64,000 nucleotides of DNA from Chryseobacterium endalhagicum (GTDB lineage Bacteria > Bacteroidota > Bacteroidia > Flavobacteriales > Weeksellaceae), in NCBI RefSeq assembly GCF_016745235.1, contig NZ_JAELVM010000001.1, forward strand, positions 571,856 through 635,855, read 5' to 3'. Position 1 is the first letter of the stretch; each line of letters opens with the position of its first letter. Shown piece after piece: positions 18,320 through 28,178 of the stretch. The notes beneath the pieces are model-generated. The model saw nothing but the letters and a program-made list of their open reading frames with translations, was not told where the DNA came from and ran no database searches. The translations under genes and the position numbers were made by a program.

Positions 18320-20704
18320 ATGAAATTGATATATAGTCTGATGTTGGTCCTTTGCGGGCTGACGTTGATCAATGCACAGAAAACCTATACTGTAGAAGGA
18401 ACCGTTCAGGATTTTCACGATAAAACCATGCTGGAAAATGCAGTCGTGAATATCGGTGGATTCACTGCCAAAACAGACAGTAAAGGGAAATTTATATTCA
18501 ATAAAATTCCTGCGGGAAAATATATACTCATTGCTAAACACCCTGATTGTGATGATTATACTGAAAATATAGGAGTCGATCAGGATGTACATGTAAGCAT
18601 TACACTGGAGCACCACATCAAGGATATTGAGACGGTGACGATTCACGGGAGCCATAAATCCAATGGATCTCTGATCATTAAAACCCTTGATAAATCTGAA
18701 ATCCAGAGAAATTCTACGGATAATCTTGGAAATTTATTATCGAAAATATCCGGAGTGGCCACTTTGAAAACAGGAAATAATATCTCAAAACCTGTGATCC
18801 ACGGATTGTATGGAAGCAGGATTGCTATTTTGAATAATGGCGTTCGTCTTGCAGAGCAGGAATGGGGGGTAGAGCACGCTCCCAATGTTGATATCAATAA
18901 TTTCCAGCATATCGATGTGATCAAAGGAGCTTCTGCCCTGAAGTATGGAAGCGATGCCATTGGTGGAGTCGTGGTCCTGGAACCTGAGATTTTCCCTAAA
19001 AAAGATACCATAAAAGGTTCTGTAGGACTCACAGGAATTTCCAATGGAAGAGGTCTTGCGCTGGATGCAGATGTAGCGAGAGTCTGGAAAAACGGCTGGG
19101 CTGTGAAGTCCGGTGGAAGCATCAAAAAACTGGGTGATCAAAGTGCCCCTGATTATAATCTGAAGAATACAGGGATGGATTTTTCCTCCTTCAACTTTAC
19201 GGTTCAGAATAACAGCTATGAAAAAGGAATTTCATTTGATTATTATCTGACAAATCAGAATATCGGGATTTTAAGGGATTCCCATGTTTCCAGTACGGGA
19301 GATTATGACAGGGCAATGAATGCCAATCCGCCCGTGTATTCAGGGAAATTCAGTTATGATATTGATAATCCGAGACAGGTTATTGAGCATCATATCGCTA
19401 AAGTATCGGCATTTAAAAGATTTGAAAATATTGGAAAGCTTTCAGCCACATACAGCTATCAGTTTAATCACAGACAGGAATATGATATCAGAAGAGGGGA
19501 TTTGAAAGATACGCCTTCTCTGGATCTGGAGCTGATGACGCACCAGTTTAACTTTAATGATCTCCTTGAAAGGGGAAAATGGTCTTTGGAAACCGGAATT
19601 GACGGTGCTTTTCAAAACAATTATTCAGATCCGGCGACAAAAGCAAGACGTCTGATTCCTAATTACGATAAATATTCTGCGGGAGTGTATTCTGTTTTTA
19701 AATACAAAATTTCCCATGAATTTAATTTTGAGGCAGGGGCAAGATATGATTTCACACGTTATGACGTAACCAAATGGTACGACAAAAGCGACTGGGATAA
19801 ATTATATGCAGACACTTTTCCACAATTTTATGTAAAAAAGGATGAAAACAGGATTCTGACGCGTCCTCAGCTTAATTATAATAACGTTTCCTTCAATGCA
19901 GGGCTGGAATACCGCCCCAATTCAAACTTTGATCTGAAATTTAATTATGCAAAAGTAGGAAGGTCTCCGAATATTGCAGAATTGTTTTCAGACGGTCTGC
20001 ACCATTCTGCAGGCGTGATTGAAACAGGTGATATGGGACTGAAAAATGAACAGGGACATCAGTTTAATTTAACGGTAGATTCAAAGCTGAATGTTTTAAA
20101 AGGACTGAATATCTCCGTGAATCCTTATTTATTCATCACCAAAAACTTCATCAACCAGGTTCCTGTAGGGATCAAAGGGACCATCAGAGGGGTATTTCCT
20201 GAGTGGGCTTACCAGCAGATTGATGCAACCATGTATGGGGTAGATCTGGATATCAATCTTAAATTGACCGATGATCTTACCTATGTGGGAAGAGGAGCTT
20301 ATGTGCACGGACAGGATGATACGAACAACGAGCCTCTGATCTTAATGATGCCTCCGAATTTTTCCAACGCCTTACAGTTCAAAAAAGAAAAATGGAACAA
20401 TTTCTATTTTACCCTTGAAAATCAAACCTTTTTAAAACAAACAAGATTCCCGATCCGTAATGCTGCGCTGGAAATTTATGTAGATGGCGAGCTGGTGGAT
20501 AAAATGATCGATTTCAGTACACCGCCAAGCGGGTATTCACTCTGGAATATTCAGACGGGAATCAATATCAGCAAAAATCTTTCTGCAGGACTTATCGTGA
20601 ACAATCTTTTCAACACTTCGTACAGAGATTATCTGAACCGTCTGAGGTTCTTCGCGGATGAGGCAGGAAGAAACTTTATTTTAAACTTTAGATACAGATT
20701 CTAA
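18320..20704 (+). CDS. TonB-dependent receptor with carboxypeptidase-like N-terminal domain
   Basis: A 794-residue outer-membrane transporter. A signal peptide (MKLIYSLMLVLCGLTLINAQ) is followed by a carboxypeptidase regulatory-like domain (YTVEGTVQDFHDKTMLENAVVNI region, residues 20-105), a plug domain (LGNLLSKISGVATLKTGNNISKPVIHGLYGSR and DVIKGASALKYGSDAIGGVVV) and a long beta-barrel ending in FILNFRYRF, whose terminal Phe is typical of outer-membrane insertion. The barrel lacks features that reveal the ligand. The upstream His/Cys protein and similarity of the plug to ZnuD-like receptors suggest a metal, which is inference. A lipoprotein gene follows 50 bp downstream. Confidence 0.9.
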   Translation: MKLIYSLMLVLCGLTLINAQKTYTVEGTVQDFHDKTMLENAVVNIGGFTAKTDSKGKFIFNKIPAGKYILIAKHPDCDDYTENIGVDQDVHVSITLEHHIKDIETVTIHGSHKSNGSLIIKTLDKSEIQRNSTDNLGNLLSKISGVATLKTGNNISKPVIHGLYGSRIAILNNGVRLAEQEWGVEHAPNVDINNFQHIDVIKGASALKYGSDAIGGVVVLEPEIFPKKDTIKGSVGLTGISNGRGLALDADVARVWKNGWAVKSGGSIKKLGDQSAPDYNLKNTGMDFSSFNFTVQNNSYEKGISFDYYLTNQNIGILRDSHVSSTGDYDRAMNANPPVYSGKFSYDIDNPRQVIEHHIAKVSAFKRFENIGKLSATYSYQFNHRQEYDIRRGDLKDTPSLDLELMTHQFNFNDLLERGKWSLETGIDGAFQNNYSDPATKARRLIPNYDKYSAGVYSVFKYKISHEFNFEAGARYDFTRYDVTKWYDKSDWDKLYADTFPQFYVKKDENRILTRPQLNYNNVSFNAGLEYRPNSNFDLKFNYAKVGRSPNIAELFSDGLHHSAGVIETGDMGLKNEQGHQFNLTVDSKLNVLKGLNISVNPYLFITKNFINQVPVGIKGTIRGVFPEWAYQQIDATMYGVDLDINLKLTDDLTYVGRGAYVHGQDDTNNEPLILMMPPNFSNALQFKKEKWNNFYFTLENQTFLKQTRFPIRNAALEIYVDGELVDKMIDFSTPPSGYSLWNIQTGINISKNLSAGLIVNNLFNTSYRDYLNRLRFFADEAGRNFILNFRYRF

Positions 20705-20753
20705 AGATCTCAGAAAAATTTAATTACAATTTTACAACTTTAAAATTCTTACA

Positions 20754-21326
20754 ATGAACAATTTATTCAACACTAAAAATATCTTCAGACTATTAGCATT
20801 TTTATTCATCACAGTTGCCGTTATTTCATGTCAGAGAGACGGCTCCGTGGAAGAGGATGACCTTCCTCAGGAAGAGCTTACCAATATTATTTTGCTGGTA
20901 AAAGAAGATACTCCGGGATCTACGGCTATCGAATATAACTACAGTATCGGAGCAGGGGGAATTCCTAATATTCCTTTGAAAGACGGGAAATCTTATACTG
21001 TGGAAGCCAAATTCAGAAACGGAAATGAAGATGCAACGCAGGAAATTATTGAAGCTAAAGATGAGCATTTCCTTATTTTCGATTTTCCAAAATCTAATAT
21101 CACGGTGACCAGACTGGATGGAGGCGACCTTAGAAACGATGGTAAAAGAGTAGGTTTGAGAACAAAATGGGACGTGACACAGGCTGTTGGAGGAACTGCT
21201 CCATTCCTGAAGCTTATCCTGATTCATGAGCCGGAAAGCGTAAATGAAGCCAAATCCGGAACTGCCTGGGGAAGCGTAGTGGGAGGAGAAACAGATGCAG
21301 AAGCTACTTATAACCTGAGTAATTAA
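20754..21326 (+). CDS. Lipoprotein linked to the TonB-dependent receptor
   Basis: A 190-residue protein with a lipoprotein signal (FITVAVISCQRDG, lipobox Cys at about residue 24), so it is membrane anchored, probably in the outer membrane. The mature part is beta-rich and acidic (SVEEDDLPQEEL). Similar proteins beside flavobacterial TonB receptors are labelled type 1 periplasmic binding fold superfamily, but I cannot verify that fold from the sequence. The 49-bp spacing and shared terminator make it part of the receptor operon; it may help capture the ligand. Confidence 0.75.
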   Translation: MNNLFNTKNIFRLLAFLFITVAVISCQRDGSVEEDDLPQEELTNIILLVKEDTPGSTAIEYNYSIGAGGIPNIPLKDGKSYTVEAKFRNGNEDATQEIIEAKDEHFLIFDFPKSNITVTRLDGGDLRNDGKRVGLRTKWDVTQAVGGTAPFLKLILIHEPESVNEAKSGTAWGSVVGGETDAEATYNLSN

Positions 21327-21342
21327 AAATATACACAAGGAT

Positions 21343-21371
21343 AAAACCACTGAAATTTTCAGTGGTTTTTT
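21343..21371 (+). terminator. Terminator of the TonB receptor operon
   Basis: aaccactgaaa and tttcagtggtt form a long stem followed by T-run. Confidence 0.92.
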
Positions 21372-21432
21372 ATTTATACACATTTGAAGATGAAGAATTG
21401 ATTTTAAGTGGGTAATTCTCATAAAAATTTCA

Positions 21433-21440
21433 TATTTTTG
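21433..21440 (+). promoter_or_regulatory. -7 box TATTTTTG of tig
   Basis: The box matches TAnnTTTG and lies 22 bp before the tig ATG. Confidence 0.6.
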
Positions 21441-21462
21441 CAACCTAAAATTTTAATCAATA

Positions 21463-22797
21463 ATGAAGGTTACCGCACAAAACCATGATGATGTAAGTGC
21501 ATTGCTTACAGTGACATTGGAAAAATCTGACTACAAAGAAAAAGTAGACAAGCAGTTGATTAATTATGCTAAAAATGCGCAAGTTCCTGGTTTCAGAAAA
21601 GGGAAAGTGCCTTTAAGTATGGTTAAAAAACAATATGAAGCAGGTATTGCATTCGAAGAAATCAACAAACAGGTTTCTGACGCATTGAACAACTATGTTA
21701 ATGAAAACAAATTAAGATTAGTTGGACAGCCTGTTCCTCAGCCAGTAAACCAACTGGATTATAATGCTGCTCAAATTGAAGTTGCTTTCGAAGTTGGATA
21801 TGAGCCTGAATTCACAATAGATCTAGCTAAATATGAAGCTCCTCATTACAAAGTAGAAGCTTCTGACAAAGAAATTACAAAGAGCATTGAGAACATGCAG
21901 AAGCGTTTTGCAGAGCAGGTTCCTCAGGATAAAATCACTAAGGATTCTTATGTAGCTTTGGAAATTTCTCAGGTTGTAGAAGAAGATGCTGAAGGAGAGC
22001 ACCACCATCACCCAAAGAATGCTACTATTACCGCTGAAAACAAAGAAGCTTTCAAATTGGTAAAAGCTTTGAAAATGGACGGTTCTGTAAAAGTATCTAA
22101 GGAAACTCTTGCTGGTGACGAAGAATTAGCTAAAGAATTAGGATTCTCTAAAGAAGAAGTGGAGCATTTGCACCACGCTGAAGTAGAAGTTAAAGTAAAA
22201 GATTTCTATTCACTGAACCTTGCTGAGCTTAACCAGGAGTTATTCGACAAAGTATACGGAGAAGGAACAATCAGTTCTGAAGAAGAGCTTAAAGAAAAAG
22301 TAAAATCTGAATTGGATGAGTACTTCCAGCAGAATGCTGATGTTCACTATGTGAATAAAGTATTGGAGCAGGTTACTGAAAAAGAAGAAGTAAAACTTCC
22401 TGAAGAATTCCTTGTAAAATGGTTATTATTCTCTAACCAGAATATCCAGTCTGAAGAGCAGGCTAAAGAAATCCTTAATGCAGAGAAAAGCCAGTTAAGA
22501 TACCAGATCATTGAAGGTAAATTAATGACGGACAACGAGATCCAGTTAGACTATGCTGACGTATTGGCTCAGGCTGAGCAGTTGGTAAGAAACCAGTTGG
22601 CGATCTACGGAATTCACCATTTAGGAGACGAAGAAATCCAGAAATATGCTGTTGAAATGTTGAAAGACCAGGAGCAGGTAAGACAAATTTCTTCTGAAGT
22701 GGCTATGGCTAAACTGAAAGACGTAATCCTTGAAAAAGGAGGAAAAAAAGAAACTAAAATCTCTCACGACGAGTTTTTAGAAGAACTTAAGAAATAA
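21463..22797 (+). CDS. tig: Trigger factor (ribosome-associated chaperone)
   Basis: A chaperone at the ribosomal exit tunnel. The 444-residue protein has the N-terminal ribosome-binding domain with VPGFRKGKVPLSMV, the family signature loop, and a helical C-terminal domain. The middle region carries a His run (GEHHHHPKNA) in place of the typical PPIase core, consistent with the degenerate PPIase domain in Bacteroidota trigger factors. Codon use here is plainer and richer in common codons than in neighbouring genes, as expected for a highly expressed gene. It has its own promoter and terminator. Confidence 0.95.
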   Translation: MKVTAQNHDDVSALLTVTLEKSDYKEKVDKQLINYAKNAQVPGFRKGKVPLSMVKKQYEAGIAFEEINKQVSDALNNYVNENKLRLVGQPVPQPVNQLDYNAAQIEVAFEVGYEPEFTIDLAKYEAPHYKVEASDKEITKSIENMQKRFAEQVPQDKITKDSYVALEISQVVEEDAEGEHHHHPKNATITAENKEAFKLVKALKMDGSVKVSKETLAGDEELAKELGFSKEEVEHLHHAEVEVKVKDFYSLNLAELNQELFDKVYGEGTISSEEELKEKVKSELDEYFQQNADVHYVNKVLEQVTEKEEVKLPEEFLVKWLLFSNQNIQSEEQAKEILNAEKSQLRYQIIEGKLMTDNEIQLDYADVLAQAEQLVRNQLAIYGIHHLGDEEIQKYAVEMLKDQEQVRQISSEVAMAKLKDVILEKGGKKETKISHDEFLEELKK

Positions 22798-22820
22798 TTT
22801 ATTTCGATATAAATATTTGA

Positions 22821-22849
22821 AAGCCTCCGGTTGTCCGGAGGCTTTTTTT
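22821..22849 (+). terminator. Terminator of tig
   Basis: A perfect ten-base stem aagcctccgg/ccggaggctt is followed by T-run. Confidence 0.95.
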
Positions 22850-23165
22850 ATGTTTGGTTTAAAAGAGTTTTTACTTAATTAACCTGAATGCAGGATAAGA
22901 GCTTTTTGTTTTAATGAGGGTAAGAAAGTTGGAGGCTATTCGGATTTGAGTGGTTACTCAAAGGCACAAAAGGAATTCTATCTTTCAGTAAAATCCCAAT
23001 TTTCGCTCCCTGTGATTCTCTTTCGCATCATCTTTTCACGGGCCTATTCTCTTAAAAAACCTTAAAGTATTCTTACAGGTATTATAATGTATCGTGGATA
23101 AGTAGTCTTTGGTTTATTTGTTGTGGTCATATTTCCTATATTTACATCCTAAACTTATTAGAGAT
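22850..23165. other. Spacer without recognisable features
   Basis: I see no ORF, stable hairpin or repeat family in this 316-bp stretch apart from a possible upstream region for the next gene. The upstream open frame of the following gene (from 23109) lacks a signal-peptide-like start and was not used. Confidence 0.5.
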
Positions 23166-23855
23166 ATGAAAAAAATGATCATTCCGTTTTTCTGCGCCGT
23201 GCTTTTCTCTGTTCCGGCCGCAGCTCAACAGACCAGCGCAGCTCCCGCAAAGAAGACGGAAGTCGTAAAATCTAAACTGACGCCAAACCAGGTGGTTGAT
23301 AACTATTTCAAAGCGTTGGGAGGAAAGGCTAAATTAGAAGCTGTAAAGTCTACCGTGACGGATAATACACTTAATGTGCAGGGAATGGATATCACCATGA
23401 GCACAATGAAACAGGGCAATAAATTCAAATCTGTACAAACAGCTATGGGACAGAAAGTGACCCAGATGTTTGACGGTGAAAAAGGATATATTGAAAGAGC
23501 AGGACAGAAAACTGATTTCCCGGCGGACAATATTGCTGAACTTAAAAAAGGAACTACCATTGAAGCACTGGCTTTCAATCCTGCCAGCTTTAAGGAAGTG
23601 ACCGTAGAGAAAATAGGAACGCAGGACTATAACGTACTGTCTTCGGAAAAAGGAAAATTCTACTTTGATCAGGCTACCGGTCTTCTGTACAGCTCTGTAG
23701 CAGGAGAAGGAACCGTTGTTGTAAAAAATTATTTAACGGTAGAAGGCATTAAGTTCCCATCTGAAGTGGAAATTGAAGGAAAAGGCCAGAAAATAACGAT
23801 AAAAACTACAAAAGTGGTTTTGAACTCGGGAGTTTCTGATGCAGATTTTAAATAA
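23166..23855 (+). CDS. Exported LolA-like protein
   Basis: A 229-residue exported protein with a clear signal peptide (MIIPFFCAVLFSVPAAAQ). The mature protein resembles LolA/LolB-like lipoprotein-sorting folds: VVDNYFKALGG near the start and a series of beta strands (GQDITMSTMKQGNKFKS-type region, YIERAGQKTDFP, FYFDQATGLLYSS). The start at 23166 is chosen because it begins MKKMIIPFF; the open frame extends 19 codons upstream. An M16 peptidase follows after a terminator, and domains of this type also occur fused to M16 proteases in flavobacteria, which suggests a shared envelope role. Specific function is unknown. Confidence 0.75.
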   Translation: MKKMIIPFFCAVLFSVPAAAQQTSAAPAKKTEVVKSKLTPNQVVDNYFKALGGKAKLEAVKSTVTDNTLNVQGMDITMSTMKQGNKFKSVQTAMGQKVTQMFDGEKGYIERAGQKTDFPADNIAELKKGTTIEALAFNPASFKEVTVEKIGTQDYNVLSSEKGKFYFDQATGLLYSSVAGEGTVVVKNYLTVEGIKFPSEVEIEGKGQKITIKTTKVVLNSGVSDADFK

Positions 23856-23878
23856 AAAAACGTTGTTTTACATCATAT

Positions 23879-23904
23879 AAGCCGGATCTTTTCCGGCTTT
23901 TTTT
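23879..23904 (+). terminator. Terminator after the LolA-like gene
   Basis: aagccgga and tccggctt form a stem followed by T-run. Confidence 0.88.
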
Positions 23905-24009
23905 ATGGACTCAATAATTTTAACTCAAATTTAACTATAATATGAATTTCACCATTTCTCCAGCTGATGAATAAATGATACTTTTAGCCAGAAAATAAAA
24001 TCAAATTAT

Positions 24010-26865
24010 ATGAAAAAAGTTTTATCCTCATTTGCGGTCATTTTCCTCATGGCCTCAAATATTTCCGGACAGAATATCCCGGTGGATCCTTCTGTGAGAG
24101 TAGGTACCCTTTCCAACGGAATGAAGTACTACATCAAAAAAAACACGTTACCTGAAAAAAAAGTAGATTTCCGTCTGGCCATCAATGCCGGATCTATTCT
24201 TGAAGACGAAAACCAGAGAGGTTTAGCCCACTTTATGGAGCATATGAACTTCAACGGAACCAAGAATTTTCCGGACAACAAACTGGTAGATTTTCTACAG
24301 TCTATCGGGGTGAAATTCGGGCAGCACCTGAATGCATACACCGGTTTTGATGAAACCGTATACATGCTTCCGGTTCCTTTGGATAAACCGGGGAATCTTG
24401 ATGCCGGGCTGAAAGTAATGGAAGACTGGGCTTTTAACGCTACACTTTCTGATGCTCAAATCAACAAAGAAAGAGGAGTAGTTCTTGAAGAACTGAGGCT
24501 GGGGCTTGGTGCAGATAAAAGAATGCAGGATAAATATCTTCCTAAACTATTATACAAATCACAATACGCAGACAGGCTTCCAATTGGTACAAAAGATGTC
24601 CTGGAGAACTTCAAACCGGATGTGATCAGAAAATTCCATAAAGACTGGTACAGGCCGGATCTGATGGCCATCGTAGTAGTTGGAGATATCAATGTGGATG
24701 AAGTTGAAAAAAAGGTCAAAGACAATTTCGGGAAATATAAAAATCCTTCAAAACCGAAAGAAAGAAAAGTATTCGATCTTCCGAATCATAAAGAAACATT
24801 AGTGGCCATAGAAACGGATCCTGATGCTACCAATTCAATGGTTCAGTTCATCATGAAAGATGCCGATGCCTACAAACCGGATGTTACTGTGGAGCAGTAT
24901 AACCAAAGCATTGTGGAAGGTCTTTCTACGACTATGCTGAACAACAGGCTGAGAGAACTCATTAATTCAAATAATCCGCCTTTTACATTCGGATCGGTTT
25001 ATCATGGAGGTACTGATGCAAGAACCAAAGAAGCTTTCCAGGGATTTGCCATGGTAAAAGAAGGAAAGCAGCTGAATGCTTTGAAAGTTCTATTGGAAGA
25101 AGTGGAAAGAGCCAAAAGATTTGGCTTTACGCAGTCTGAACTTGACAGGGCAAAAGCGCAGATGATTTCCAACCTTGAAAGATCTTACAACAACCGTGAT
25201 AAAACGGAAAGTGATATGCTGGTAGATGAGTACGTAAGAAACTTCCTGGAGCAGGAACCGATGCCGGGAATAGCTTGGGAATATGAAGATACCAAATCTT
25301 TCCTGCCTACGGTGACTTTAGCTCAAACCAATGAGGTCATCAAAAAAATGGTGAAGGATGACAGCCGTGTCATCGTGATCACAGGACCTAAAAAAGATAA
25401 CGTGACTATGCCTACTGAGGCGATGGTTATGAATACTTTTGAAACCGTAAAAACAGCTGATCTTAAGCCTTACGAGGAGAAAGCAGCGATCAAAAATTTA
25501 GTAAAACCTTTCAAATCTGAAGGGAAAATCGCCAAGACTGAAACTGATGCCAAACTGGGAACAACAACCTGGACGTTAAGCAACGGAGCTAAAGTTACTT
25601 TCAAAAAAACAGATTTCAAAGATGACGAAATTGTTTTCTCCGCAAGAAGTTTAGGAGGAAACTCTCTGATCTCTGATGCCGACTTTATCAAAACCCAGTT
25701 TGCTTTCGGAGCATTGTCTGAAGCGGGAGTAAGCGGACTTTCGAAAGCTGATCTGACGAACTATCTTGCAGGAAAACAGGTAGGCGTAAATCCAATGATA
25801 GGACCTTACTTTGAAGGGGTTTCCGGAAGAACTTCCCAAAAAGACCTGGGAACAGCTATGGAGCTTATGTATGCTTATTTTACAGACCTGAATTACAATC
25901 CTGCAGCATTCAATGCTTATAAAGAAAAACAATCCGCAATGCTGGATAACCTGCTGTCTAATCCACAGGCGTATTTCTCCAACGAGCATGCGAAATTTAT
26001 GAACCAGAAGAACCCTAGATTCATAGGCTTATTCCCGCTGGAAAAAGACTGGGCGAATACAGATTATAAAAAAGCATACGATATCTATAAAGAGAAATTT
26101 GCCAATGCTGGGAACTTCCAGTTCTATTTCGTAGGAAATGTAGATGAAGCTAAGCTTAAAGAGCAGGTTCTTCAGTATATCGGCGGTCTTCCTACCTCAG
26201 GAAAAACAGCAACCTTTAAAGATACGGGCTACAGACAGCTGACCGGAGATTATTCAAAGGTGTACAAAAAAGGAAAAGATCCTAAGAGTATGGTGACCAT
26301 CTCTTACAGCGGAGAAACTCCTTATAATGAAAAAGAAGCCCTTGCTCTTTCAGCACTTGGAGAAGTGGCAACCATCAAGGTTATTGAGAAGCTCAGAGAA
26401 GATGAAAGCGGTATTTATGGTGGTGGTGCCAGAGGAAATATGAGCAGAATTCCTTACAGTACTTACAATTTCAGCATCAGTTTCCCTTGCGGACCTGAAA
26501 ACGCTGAAAAGCTTACAAAAAGTGCCGTTACCGAACTTCAAAAGCTGATTGACAAAGGTCCTGAGCAAAAAGATCTTGACAAATACAAAGAAGGGGAGTA
26601 CAACGATAACAAAACAGAACTTAAAGATAATATGTTCTGGCTGAGCGCTCTTTCCAGAAATCAGTTAGACGGCAGTGATAAATACGACATCCTGAACTAT
26701 CAGGAAAAAGTAAAAGCACTGACCGTAAAAGACCTTCAGGATGTTGCAAAGAAATACCTTTCCAAAGGGAAAATCACAGCAACTCTGATGCCGGAAGACG
26801 GATGGGAAAATAGTAAAAAAGCGGATGCAAAACCGGCAGTAACGGGAGCAGCAGTCGTGAAATAA
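24010..26865 (+). CDS. M16 family zinc peptidase, exported (pitrilysin/insulinase-like)
   Basis: A 951-residue exported metalloprotease. A signal peptide (SFAVIFLMASNISGQ) is followed by two M16 halves. The first has the inverted zinc motif HFMEH (GLAHFMEHMNFNGT, near residue 77), with the downstream Glu in the ERGVVLEELRLG region. The second half lacks an HxxEH and is the usual inactive partner domain. It is likely periplasmic and may degrade peptides or remove surface proteins. The length matches double-domain Bacteroidota M16 proteins. Terminator at 26896. Confidence 0.93.
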   Translation: MKKVLSSFAVIFLMASNISGQNIPVDPSVRVGTLSNGMKYYIKKNTLPEKKVDFRLAINAGSILEDENQRGLAHFMEHMNFNGTKNFPDNKLVDFLQSIGVKFGQHLNAYTGFDETVYMLPVPLDKPGNLDAGLKVMEDWAFNATLSDAQINKERGVVLEELRLGLGADKRMQDKYLPKLLYKSQYADRLPIGTKDVLENFKPDVIRKFHKDWYRPDLMAIVVVGDINVDEVEKKVKDNFGKYKNPSKPKERKVFDLPNHKETLVAIETDPDATNSMVQFIMKDADAYKPDVTVEQYNQSIVEGLSTTMLNNRLRELINSNNPPFTFGSVYHGGTDARTKEAFQGFAMVKEGKQLNALKVLLEEVERAKRFGFTQSELDRAKAQMISNLERSYNNRDKTESDMLVDEYVRNFLEQEPMPGIAWEYEDTKSFLPTVTLAQTNEVIKKMVKDDSRVIVITGPKKDNVTMPTEAMVMNTFETVKTADLKPYEEKAAIKNLVKPFKSEGKIAKTETDAKLGTTTWTLSNGAKVTFKKTDFKDDEIVFSARSLGGNSLISDADFIKTQFAFGALSEAGVSGLSKADLTNYLAGKQVGVNPMIGPYFEGVSGRTSQKDLGTAMELMYAYFTDLNYNPAAFNAYKEKQSAMLDNLLSNPQAYFSNEHAKFMNQKNPRFIGLFPLEKDWANTDYKKAYDIYKEKFANAGNFQFYFVGNVDEAKLKEQVLQYIGGLPTSGKTATFKDTGYRQLTGDYSKVYKKGKDPKSMVTISYSGETPYNEKEALALSALGEVATIKVIEKLREDESGIYGGGARGNMSRIPYSTYNFSISFPCGPENAEKLTKSAVTELQKLIDKGPEQKDLDKYKEGEYNDNKTELKDNMFWLSALSRNQLDGSDKYDILNYQEKVKALTVKDLQDVAKKYLSKGKITATLMPEDGWENSKKADAKPAVTGAAVVK

Positions 26866-26895
26866 TATTTTTAAGAATAATTAATCGATAAAGAA

Positions 26896-26924
26896 AAACC
26901 GCAGATGAGTCTGCGGTTTTTTTT
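26896..26924. terminator. Bidirectional terminator between convergent genes
   Basis: aaaccgcaga and tctgcggttt form a stem with T-run to the right and A-run to the left, serving the M16 gene and the minus-strand XRE gene that ends at 26927. Confidence 0.9.
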
Positions 26925-26926
26925 AT

Positions 26927-27292
26927 TTATTTCTTCCCCTCCTTCAGCCTTTTCACTTCATCTTTCAGAAGCTCTATATATTCCTGAAGATTCTTTATAA
27001 TGGCAAGACTCATTTCATTGTTGAAATGGGTAACATTTCCCATAGCATAAGATCCCGGGCTGTCATTGAATACCGGATTCTGGATAATGGTCTTCGCTTC
27101 GTCATCCTCATAAATTTCTTCCATGGGAAGATCCAGAAAACGGGAAATTTTCTCCCATTCATCTCGGAAAATCCGTACATCGCCGCTTTCTTTTCTGCTG
27201 TAGTTGGATACATCAGTGGCTATGATGTCGGCGATCTGTTGCTGGGTATAGCCTTTCTGTTTTCTTATGGCGCGTAATTTTTCTTTTTGCAT
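26927..27292 (-). CDS. XRE-family helix-turn-helix regulator
   Basis: A 121-residue DNA-binding protein. The N-terminal HTH domain reads KLRAIRKQKGYTQQQIADIIATDVSNYSRKESGDV-like (residues 5-45) with ISRFLDLPMEEIY completing the five-helix bundle. The C-terminal tail is a short predicted coiled coil (IIKNLQEYIELLKDEVKRLKEG) likely for dimerisation. No operon partner is adjacent, so its target cannot be inferred. A solitary small XRE protein of this kind can be a general regulator in flavobacteria. Confidence 0.88.
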   Translation of the reverse strand: MQKEKLRAIRKQKGYTQQQIADIIATDVSNYSRKESGDVRIFRDEWEKISRFLDLPMEEIYEDDEAKTIIQNPVFNDSPGSYAMGNVTHFNNEMSLAIIKNLQEYIELLKDEVKRLKEGKK

Positions 27293-27555
27293 AGCCGGTT
27301 TTTTTACAAAAATGCGAATTTAAATTGTATTCTTAAAATCCTTCTGTATGTTTTTAAAAAATGTCCTTTAATCATAATGCAGATGATCTCTTCTTATGTT
27401 TTTTATTAAACAAAAATCTGAATTAGCGAAAGAAAGTAAAGCCAGAACATGGTATTGCTTATATAAGTTTACGTCTTTTGTTTATCTTAAAAATAAAAAG
27501 ATATTCTATTTAATTCTTTGTCTTGCTTTGTATTTAAAAAAACAGGTCAATCAAT

Positions 27556-27580
27556 AAAAAAAACGCAGAAAGTCTGCGGT
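27556..27580 (-). terminator. Terminator of the DUF3109/DUF6427 pair
   Basis: On the minus strand cgcaga and tctgcg form a stem with a CTT loop, followed by a run of eight T, nine bases past the stop codon. Confidence 0.85.
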
Positions 27581-27588
27581 TGTATCAT

Positions 27589-28173
27589 TTAAGAGCCATA
27601 GGCTGCTTTCCATTCATCGGCGGCTTCACTCAGAACACCGTAGAACTCTTCACCATACTTTCTGGTAAGTGGTGTTTTCAGAAACTTATAGATCGGAACC
27701 TGAAGTTCTTTTCCAAGAGCACACGCATCGCTGCATACACTCCATTCGTGGTAGTTCAGGGCTGTGAAGGTAGAATATTCCGTGATGCGGATCGGGTAGA
27801 GGTGGCACGAGATCGGTTTCTGCCAGTCTACGGCGCCGTCCTCATAAGCTTTTTCAATACCGCATTTCGTGATTCCTTTCTCATCAAAGGTTACATATGC
27901 ACATTCGCGGTCTTCTACCATAGGCGTCACATACATGCCGTCCTGCGGATCCGTAGTCCACGTACCTTGCTCTTCCAGGGCTTTGATGCCTTCCGGGGTA
28001 AGATAAGGTTTTATTTTATCAAAAATACTGTCTAAAATTTCACGTTCATCCTCGTCTAAAGGAGCACCTACATCTCCCTCCACACAGCATGCACCTTTAC
28101 ATTTCGTAAGGTTGCAAACAAATTCTTCGGAAAAAATATCCTCTGAAATCAATTTATCGTCTATCTGAATCAT
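27589..28173 (-). CDS. DUF3109 family cysteine-rich protein
   Basis: A 194-residue soluble protein of the YkgJ/DUF3109 type, with likely metal or Fe-S coordination. Cysteines occur in FVCNLTKCKGACC near residue 25, CAYV and TKCGIEK in the middle, ISCHLYPIR, and SVCSDACALG near the C-terminus. The function of the family is not established. The five-base gap to the upstream DUF6427 membrane-protein gene shows they are co-transcribed. No export signal is present. Confidence 0.9.
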   Translation of the reverse strand: MIQIDDKLISEDIFSEEFVCNLTKCKGACCVEGDVGAPLDEDEREILDSIFDKIKPYLTPEGIKALEEQGTWTTDPQDGMYVTPMVEDRECAYVTFDEKGITKCGIEKAYEDGAVDWQKPISCHLYPIRITEYSTFTALNYHEWSVCSDACALGKELQVPIYKFLKTPLTRKYGEEFYGVLSEAADEWKAAYGS

Positions 28174-28178
28174 AATCT

